Below are positions 55,966-64,000 of a stretch of 64,000 bases of DNA, one piece after another. A model generated the notes under the pieces. The model searched no databases, was not told where the DNA came from, and saw nothing but the letters and a program-made list of their open reading frames with translations. The position numbers and the translations under genes were made by a program. Where the stretch lies: NCBI GenBank assembly GCA_907165065.1, contig OU015523.1, forward strand, positions 17,111,834 to 17,175,833. Direction: 5' to 3'. Each line of letters opens with the position of its first letter. Within the stretch, counting starts at the first letter, position 1. The stretch comes from Caprimulgus europaeus (Eukaryota; Chordata; Aves; Caprimulgiformes; Caprimulgidae).

Positions 55966-56167
55966 AGGGGAATGGGGCGGGGGAAATAATAAAACATTAA
56001 GCATACTTTCCACAAAAAAAGTTTATATTTAAAATGAAAAAAAAAAAAAAAATCAGTCACAGAGGCATTCAAGTAGTAATAATGTTATACAGGTTTTGCT
56101 TTTCCTTTAAATCAAGACAGATTTGCACAAGTGTATGCAATAGTTTGTATACAACCCACAGTCCTTA

Positions 56168-56185
56168 ATATATATATATATATAT
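56168..56185. repeat. (TA)n microsatellite
   Basis: Short uninterrupted TA dinucleotide run within the GSK3B 3'UTR. Confidence 0.9.
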
Positions 56186-56292
56186 TTCGATTTCTGTTTT
56201 TAAGATGGAAGTGGTCACGCTAATTGGTGTGTACAGGCCCAAGTGATCCATCAGCAACACATTAATGAACGCAAATTTTACAGGCAAGCAAA

Positions 56293-56338
56293 TTATATAT
56301 ATATAAATATATTTTATATATATATATATATATATATT
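56293..56338. repeat. (TA)n microsatellite, interrupted
   Basis: TA-rich run with short interruptions in the GSK3B 3'UTR; could form hairpins in the RNA. Confidence 0.9.
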
Positions 56339-58173
56339 AAAAATAAATTGAGAAAGACCAACACAAGGAAGCTACTTTTCTCGAGCTAACCCCTTAGGTA
56401 CTGTTTTCCTTTCCTGTCGTTTTGCCGTTATTGCAGTGTTGCAAAACGAAGCCAACTACGAGCAGAACCGGCTGAGAGCCCCGTGGAAATCAGCTGCCGC
56501 CGCAGGGGCACCCGCGGGCAGAGCCCGGGCCGAATGCCCGACTGTGCTTTTCCTGTTTCTCCGCGGTGGCCGAGGTTCTAGCACAGGAGCACGGGTCTGA
56601 CAGGCTGCTTGACTTTAACCTTTGCCAAGGACTGAAAACCAGGGGAAATTTGAAGTCGCAAGTCACAGGCACCTGCCGTTATTTTAGGTAAAGCTTGGCT
56701 TCGAAACAAGGGGACAAAGTGTTCGGGGATCTTCTACCAGCCAATTCTCTTTTGCAGGTCATTTTTTTTTTCCCTAGCAAGGTAGATAAGTGTAAGATTA
56801 AAGAACACCAGCGTCTTGACCGGGTGTCCGTCAGGGGAGGCGGACTGCGATCGAGTCCGGCTCAGAGACCCATGCCACGGCAGGGCTGACGTAAAGGAGA
56901 GATCAAGACCAAACTGGGTTAAAAACAAGCCCAAAAGAGAGTAAAAGAAGAGAGGGACAGCTCTGAGCGGACTGTCGCCAGCAGCGTGGCATCACTGACC
57001 TTCGTGTCACCAGAAAGAAAGTGCAGCCTCTGCTTCACTGGAATGAACACAAGATGCTTCGAAATAAAACAGCAACCTTTGGTTTGGTAAAGAGTTAAGT
57101 GTTTTCCCATTCAAGACAATCTTATGTGGAATACTAACAAGGTAGTAAAACACAAGCAAACTAGTTTTAGAAACAAGGCCTTCGTGCTGGGCACAAGAAA
57201 TCAAGAGTCATGTTAAACTTATCATCTCAAGAAAAGAAAAGTGACTTTGGGGAGGGGTGTGGGGAAAAACAGGGAGGAGAGAAAGGGAACGGAAAGTCCC
57301 CCCAGCAGAAAAAACCAAGCCCAACCCACCACAGTCTCCTGCAGCCGTGCCCCTGCTCCCACCGCGGCCCGACGGCTCCGAGCGCAGCATCCCTGCAGGG
57401 CGCGGGGGGTTCCCCTCCCCGGGGCGCCCTCCCTCGGCTCGCCGGGCCCGGCCGCTGCCCCCGGCACAGCCGTGGGGAGGGTGGCAAGGCCGGGCATCCC
57501 CCAAGCTGCTGCCGCCACCCAGACAACTCTGGACACGGGACTGGGGGTGGGGAGAGACGAGCAAAGTCTCCAGGAGCTGCCAGGGCAAGTGTCCCAACGA
57601 AACCGATGGCCACGAGTGGGAGGAGGAGAGGGCAGGGTGGGCAACCTGGAGAGATCAGAACAAAGCTGCGGCTCCAGGGAAGTCAGTGACGGTGGAGGCG
57701 GTTTCCTTTCGTTCCGCTACTGATCAGGGTATCCCCGAAACCTTACAGCACTCAAAGAGTTAGAAAGCGGGGAGAGGGGGGAGCCAAGATGTGGGTTTGG
57801 GGTGGGAAACATCGTTAATAAAAGAGAAGGGGAGGGGGGGAGGGGAAGAAAAAAAGGAAATAAAATCCAAAAAATCATGGAAGCGAAGGCACTCCAAACT
57901 ATATAGATACACTATACATCGCTAGAGTTATTGTTACAATAATACAGGCCGGTACCTACTGTACAGAGTTAAAACTATATGGCTTTAAAAAGCTCGTCTA
58001 CATTTTGTCTGATTATTAAACAGAATCACTGCCCTGAACGGTAACTTTTTGCTCATTAATAACAGTTCCTGGGTCCACATATTTACATACAAAACAATAA
58101 AACTCAAAATTCCAAAACAACCAAAAAAATAATAATGTACAAGCTTGAATTTGGTGAGGAGCTTTGTTTTTTT

Positions 58174-58541
58174 GTTGTTGGTTTGCCTTTTTTTTTTTGT
58201 ATTTTTTTTTTTTTCTTATTTACAAAAAAGATTATTCAAAGACCTGGATCTAACTTGTATAAAAGAGTGTGTGATCCTGCCATGATCCTTGAAAAAAAAG
58301 AAAAAAAAAAAAGAAAAAAAAAAAGAAATAAAAGCAGAGGGGCACCCCCGACCCTCCCCCAGCCTAACACACACACAAGACACACACAGACGCCTGCAGT
58401 CACCAAACCAGAGAGAAAAGCTCTTAACTCCCCTCTGCCACTCTTAAATGAAAAGGTAAAACAAAAAAAGAAGAAAAGCCACATTTCCTGGCACAAGCAG
58501 CAATTTTTCTTCTTTTTTTTTTCTTTTTTTTTTTTTTTTTA
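58174..58541. repeat. Homopolymer-rich segment
   Basis: Alternating long T runs (58190-58215, 58510-58541) and A/GA runs (58284-58333) within the GSK3B 3'UTR. The complementary A and T runs could pair in the transcript. Confidence 0.8.
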
Positions 58542-60933
58542 AAGACTCGGTAATTTACTGCCTCCAAATAACAGCGTCTGTGGCCAATGCTTCAGCAGTT
58601 TCTGCTCTACAGCAGATCCACACCCTGCCACTGTCCTACTTTTTGAGTCTCCTGCATCTATTTGGATCACTGGGTCAACCGAGCCCCTTCACTTACCTTC
58701 GGGGACACTAACTAGCTGAGCTCTCGCATTAAGATACTCTTCAGCCCTTGAGTTGCATGTAAGGATGTGGAAAGCCTTCCGCTGCTAAACGTGGGTGTGC
58801 TTTCCTTTGCAGCCAGCCAGGATTTAAAGACAGCTAAAAGCTGTAAAACTATATATATTTTTTTAATTATTTTTTTGTGTGTGTGCCCACCAGCAAACCG
58901 CTGCGGGGTACAACACGCGGGTTCATCTGCTTCACGGTAGGTGGTCGCTCACCTCTTGAAACAGCTCCTGCCTCCCTGAAATCCCCGGTGTGTGTCGGGT
59001 AGGAGGGAGAGGGCAGGGCTTTTATTGGCTCTGGGGCTGCTAAGAGACAGTTTCCAAAAAACCCCACGTCAACAGGATAAAAGGTACAAGGAGAAACGCG
59101 CCGAGCGCGGGAGCAAAACCCCTGCCGCCCCCGCTGAAGCCGCTACTGCCGGCTGCCCCCGGGGCCACGCGAAGCTCCGCGCGTCCCCAAAAAGCAACCG
59201 CTTGCCTTAGAGATCCGCAGGTGGAATAACAGCTCGAGAAGCACCAAAGGCGACTACAGTTTCTCTGAAGGAGGGTAAGGCTGGAGCAGACACCAACCAA
59301 CCGCAAGCCTACGGACAAGGTGGGGTCTCCCAAAGTCTCGTTTCTACGCCGCGGCTGCGTCCGGCCGCTCACCTGGCTCGCCCTTTCCCGAGGAATATTG
59401 CTTTGACTTCAGGAAGAGAGACGTGGATGCGCTGTCACAGGCAGGAAACCCGGCCCCTGAACAGAGGGACTAGAACAAGCATTCACCTCGCGCTCCAGTC
59501 AGACTGTTTCGAGACCGTAGACAGAAAAAAAAAAAGCAGTAATTGTATCTATGTATACATGTATATATTTATATAATATATATACACACACACTCATATA
59601 TAGCCAGCTTTCCTACAAGTCAGCAGGTACAAATTACTGTCGAGAGCACTCAGATGTGTATTTTATTAATATTCTACCAATGTAAAAACATAATGGCGAC
59701 GTGGCAACACGCATCAATAAATAGAGATCAAAAAAAGCAAGAGGTTAAAAAAGATGAAATTAAATACAGGTTCTAGCTGTGGATTTAAAATCAGAACTAT
59801 CGTAGAATGTGGCATCCTGCAAGTTAAAACTGCAGCTTAAAAAAAAATATTACAAAATAAACCAGTAGACTGTTACAGTTCACATTATAAACCCTGGTGT
59901 CCTTTTCCTGTACGCACCTTGGGAAAGGGAAGCCTGTTCAAATCGAGAGACGGGGGGAGGGAGGGAGAAAAAAAAACCCAAACAACAAAAAACCAACAAG
60001 CTTTCACAGTGGCCACTTTCCAAAAAGTCCCTTAACGTCCCCGGGAGGGCCCCCCTGCCCCCTCCGAGGATTTTGTTCGTCCGCTCTTCTCTGCTGAAGA
60101 TGGGAGCGACCGGTCGCCTCCGCCAGCTGTGGGCCCTGCGCCGGCCCGCGACACGGGGGGCAGGAGCTCCGGCTGGGCCACTGAGCTGCGTCGGTAAAGC
60201 TAACCGCTGTGTTCGTGCATGTGTGTGTAATATATTATATACAACCCACTCGGGCAAGACTTTTCCCATGGTGAAGCTGCAGGTTTCTTCGTTGCTAGCA
60301 CTGATTTTTAACATTAAAAGGCTTCCACTAGTGGGTCAAGCCTTAGACACACGGCAAACCCTCCCCCCCCACCCCACGGCAACCTATTTTCCTACCACGT
60401 CACCCGCTCCCCATCCCGAGCCGGGGCAGTTCTTCAGACAGCCTGGGATATGGATTCGCTGACAAGAAACGCTGAGCTCTGTCAAATGACCCCTGCTAAG
60501 CTCCCGACCAAATTCAAGCTGTGCACTACATCAAAGTCCGAAACTTCACTTAAAAAGAAAATAAAAAAGAGGTTAAAAAAAAAAAAAAAAAAGAACTTCA
60601 GCAGAGAATGAGGTTTGGGGTTTTTTGTTTTGTTTTGTTTTTTTCCTTCTTTCTATTGTGGGAGGGGGCATGAGGCAAGAGTCCTGGTTCTGAAGTACAC
60701 AACAGCAAACTTCCAACATGAAGAGATTGTCGAGGGGAGAGACATTGGTGTGTTGTATTGCTCCGCTTTCCCTCCTCCCCCCACCTAGTCCCCTGCCCCG
60801 GACACCCTGCAGAGTGAGAATACAATGAAACTGGTTTGTATTTATAGATATTTTACAAGGTTAAATAAGAACAACAATAATAATAATAAAAAATTGAACA
60901 CTAAAATGAACAGGTTGGTTGGTTTGTTGGTTT

Positions 60934-60975
60934 TCCTTTTTTTTTTTTTTTTCTTTTTTTTTTTTTCCTCTTTTT
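60934..60975. repeat. Poly(T)-rich tract
   Basis: Interrupted T run, i.e. A-rich in the GSK3B transcript, about 90 nt downstream of its stop codon. Confidence 0.85.
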
Positions 60976-61063
60976 AATTTTCTTTCCAAATGTGACCAGT
61001 GTTGCTGAGCAAGACTCAAATTACTGGTGATTTTTCCTGTGCAGCTGGCTGCTTGGTACCGGT

Positions 61064-61131
61064 TCAGGTGGAGTTGGAGGCTGATGCTGTAGCTACACTA
61101 TTGGTCTGAACTCGTTCTCCTGCGTTAACAT
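61064..61131 (-). CDS. GSK3B: GSK3B last coding exon (partial gene)
   Basis: Glycogen synthase kinase 3 beta is the Ser/Thr kinase of Wnt/beta-catenin, insulin and many other pathways. Only its C-terminus is in the window. On the minus strand a strong acceptor (TCTCACCTGTCCTTTGCAG) ends at 61132, followed by 68 nt encoding (D)VNAGERVQTNSVATASASNST and TGA (complement of 61064-61066). This matches the human tail [20 protein letters not shown], with the usual replacements in this variable, disordered region after the kinase domain. The exon enters in phase 2 (previous exon supplies G of Asp). All kinase-domain exons lie to the right of the window. Position and orientation agree with human synteny. 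Confidence 0.93.
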
Positions 61132-64000
61132 CTGCAAAGGACAGGTGAGAGGAAGGGAAGAGAGAAAAACAACCAGTATTACCTCCAAAATACAGACACA
61201 TTTGGAAAAACAGCTACGACATTCTCCACACAGGGAAACCCACAACTCCCACCGAGGTGCCGTTTGGTGAGGATGCTCTCCTGACTTCAGGGGGTGCGGG
61301 TGGAACAGTTTGGTCTGAGGAGAGGGTGGAAAGATGGTCTTTAAGCAAGATAAAAGCAATCTCAAAGGCTGAGGGTTGCAGGCCAGCAGGTGAACACCCA
61401 GCTGGGCTCTAGCAGATTTGGCAGGACCCAACACTGCCCACACAGCGGTAAGTCACCCACGTGACATTCCAGTAACTCCAACGGCACAGCAAGGCACACT
61501 AGCAGTGACAAAGCTGATGCATCAAGTATCCATGGCCACTACGAGGTTCCACCTTGGTGCTGAGGTTCCACACGTTGGACCTTGTAACAAAGGCATCTGT
61601 TAATTGTGTGAATGAGCACAGACAACAAATGTGACGAGCCTGCTTCCCTGGCAGAAACAGCTCGAGTGTTAATGTGTCATCGTGCGCTCGCTGCCTCAGA
61701 AAACGTCTTTCACGTCTACGGCTTTATTCCGTGTTGCTCAACCAAAGTTGGATCTGCCACCCTCTGAACTGCTGAAGCAGGTAAACAAGGCCTGAAGCCA
61801 GTCAGGAGGTTTACAGAAGCATCTGTCATTGTCAGAGGGCTGGGTCTGCAGTAAATGGTCTCCAACACCTTCTCTTCTCTGCCAGGGACAGTGCTCCGCA
61901 GAGAGACAAGTCACAGGGTCATGGGCACGTGTCAAAGTGCCTCCCAAGAAAACACAGGGTTTGCAAACAAATACCAAAAGGAAATTCACTGTAACTGTTT
62001 TCATAGGACACACACATCAGGTATTTTCTCTAATAAAATTGTTCCTAGCATTGGAAGAGTTGGTAGGGGGAAAAAAAGCACAGGCTTCATCTGGAACCGT
62101 CCTACGTAGTGTCTAATTAGCACGGTCACAAAAAGCGAAGTGGATGAATGGTTAAACACATAAAATACTCAACACAATAAATAGAGGATGGGGAAAAAGG
62201 TATTAAGTGAGGTTTTCTATGAGAGACTGTCAAGCATTTCTCTCGCTGAACCTACTAAAGGTTAACTGCAACAGGAAAAAAACCCCTAAAAACCTTATTG
62301 TCTCAGTAGAGAAGAAGGCAGGCTGGGCAAACTGCATTCGAAAAAGACATGGGAAAAGGGGCTCATCAAAACGAACAGATTTGCTGACCTCAGACTGAAG
62401 GGCAGTATGACTAGCAGAAATAACAGGTATGACAAACCACAACTGATGGGTGGTGGGGCTGCAGTAATACTTCCACAGCAGAGAAGAGCTCGTGAGGCAA
62501 TGCAGCTGGGGAACACTCTACCATCACCTGCTGCTGAAACCCCTCTCCTCTCCTGCCACATTGGCCTGATCACAGTTGGCCCGAGCCAAGGCAATGACAT
62601 GAATGAGAGTCTAGAGATGGGCAGCACCAGTTGAGTGCCAAATTAAATAACATACAGAGACAATAGCAACAAAAAAGGGAAATCAAACACACAACAGCAT
62701 CCAGGAATGCAAGGGACAAGTGGGAAGAGGGGATGATGCCTATTTGAAAAGGAAATGCTGCAAGAGGTGTGTGGGAAGAAAGAGAAATCCTCCTGTGGGC
62801 AGAGGATGCCAGATGACTGCTGTGGGAGTTTCCCATTCCCTTTCCTCTCACCCCAAATTAATTGCAACCTCTCCCTCATGAAGGAATGACCACCATGATA
62901 CAAAAAAAAAAAGCTCATGCAGTTAAAGCAGCAAGGCAGCATGCTGGCAGTACCAATGCTATTTGGAAAGCCGGCCTTGCACGTGAGAGACGCTCTCCTA
63001 CATGGAGAATTACCCTGAAGGAGCAATGATTCCCAAATCCCACATTCATGCAGACCAACAGTGACCATGGAAATCAAAAGTGACCCAGCCAGACAGCTAA
63101 TGGTTTCCACACTTTAAACTCTCACTATGCTTGTTGTAGATTAATTTTCAGGTATGGATAAACTTCAGTTAATGCAACATCTGCCGTGCCTGATGCGAGC
63201 AGGCCAGCTGGAGCCTGTGCTGTTGGCAGAGGGTTTCTCTGCATGTGTACAAAAAGTGCTTGTACTTCATTTGCTGAAATGAAACTTGCCTTTTGATCTC
63301 CTATTCCTGAAGACAGCAGAGGCTGAAATCATTATCCTTACATTGCTGCTCAGCAGAGATAAAGAAAAATGAGGAAGGGATGGAGCTACTTCATGTAAGA
63401 TATGTAACACAAGCTCCTTTTCTATCATCACTCTAATGGGGAGCCCCTGAGAACTACACACGCCACATGGTAGAAAGGAACTAAGCCAGGTGACGCAGCC
63501 CAAGCCCATGTGCACGGGACGGAGGGCAGAGTTTGCTCAAGGCTGTACTGGCTCCAAACCTGCAAGAAAACGCAGTATTTTGACATTTCAGCTTGTTCTT
63601 TGACTTGGCATTGACACTCCCCAAGTGTCCTACTTGGGGAACACAGAGAGGCTTGTTCCAGTGTCTCTTTGCTGAAGTGCCAGGAAAAAAGAGCACAAAT
63701 GAGTATGAGGGTCACTGGCCATTCACTTTCTCCTCCTCACCATAAGAAACTGGTACTTGGGCATAAGAGAGGATAACCCAGCAATGCTGCTAGAACATCT
63801 GCTTTGTGAAGCAGTCACTTTGTCACTGTGGAAGCTCTGCTGGGCAGCAAAGCTAGGAGCTGACATGCAGGTTTCTGGTCTGGGACAGATGACTACAGCA
63901 GAGTGCAGCTTGAGGTGAGGGGCAGCCTCTTTGCCCTAAACTATCCACCTGACATCTCTGCCTGTGTGGGCAAAGAAGTCACATTAGGGCTTCAGAGTCA
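61132..64000 (-). other. GSK3B: GSK3B last intron (partial)
   Basis: Continues past the window edge. I found no exon, repeat family or RNA gene; open frames are chance. Confidence 0.75.

Larger units (their letters stand above)
55130..61063 (-). other. GSK3B: GSK3B 3'UTR
   Basis: The segment runs from the GSK3B stop codon to a distal AATAAA (complement of 55149-55154) followed by a T/G-rich stretch. A length near 5.9 kb fits the very long 3'UTR of vertebrate GSK3B. It consists largely of AT-rich, homopolymer-rich DNA with TA repeats, interrupted by GC-rich blocks at about 56.45-56.6, 57.3-57.7, 59.1-59.4 and 60.0-60.2 kb. Other minus-strand AATAAA hexamers (complements of 55255-55260, 59021-59026 and 59662-59667) could give shorter forms. 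No coding exon is visible. The exact 3' end is inferred. Confidence 0.75.

Noticed and set aside
57208-57763. Six overlapping open frames of 128-168 codons
   Set aside because: Nearly all frames on both strands are open at once because of GC-rich sequence within the GSK3B 3'UTR; no domain or conserved motif.
58236-58542. Lys/Phe-rich open frames
   Set aside because: They are translations of A and T homopolymer runs in the GSK3B 3'UTR.

Overview
This is a nuclear genomic window from a vertebrate, almost certainly a bird. The genes are interrupted by long introns with canonical splice sites. Three 3'-anchored CR1 LINE fragments are present, the dominant interspersed repeat of avian genomes, together with a probable avian ERV-type solo LTR. 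No bacterial operon structure is present, and nearly all short open frames are chance.

Layout, left to right. (1) About 700-3520: COX17 on the minus strand (mitochondrial copper chaperone, 67 aa), with two coding exons, a probable third exon that is only 3'UTR, and a CpG-island promoter with a ZNF143-like motif. (2) About 3.6-15.4 kb: intergenic, with a probable solo LTR (about 3863-4337) and two CR1 fragments (about 7578-8072 and 10255-11045). (3) 15.4-48.2 kb: CFAP91 (MAATS1/AAT1) on the plus strand, a ciliary/flagellar radial-spoke-base protein. I could assemble 17 coding exons (807 codons plus stop) with continuous reading phase. The promoter CpG island carries an RFX X-box-like motif 28 bp before the ATG, and one intron uses a GC-AG splice pair. 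A third CR1 sits in the last intron. (4) About 48.3-55.1 kb: intergenic, GC-rich in places, with no recognisable gene. (5) About 55.13-61.13 kb: 3' end of GSK3B on the minus strand, comprising the last coding exon (C-terminal 22 codons plus stop) and a roughly 5.9 kb 3'UTR rich in homopolymers, TA repeats and GC-rich blocks. (6) 61.13-64 kb: part of a GSK3B intron.

The order COX17(-) / CFAP91(+) / GSK3B(-) matches human 3q13.33, so this is a conserved syntenic block. In human, NR1I2 lies between CFAP91 and GSK3B; I find no nuclear-receptor exon in that interval here. The three genes have unrelated roles (cytochrome oxidase assembly, axoneme assembly, signalling kinase) and are simply neighbours. 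CFAP91 and GSK3B are convergent, and COX17 and CFAP91 are divergent but about 12.5 kb apart with separate CpG islands. I found no clearly undescribed system; the most useful leads are regulatory and gene-structure features.
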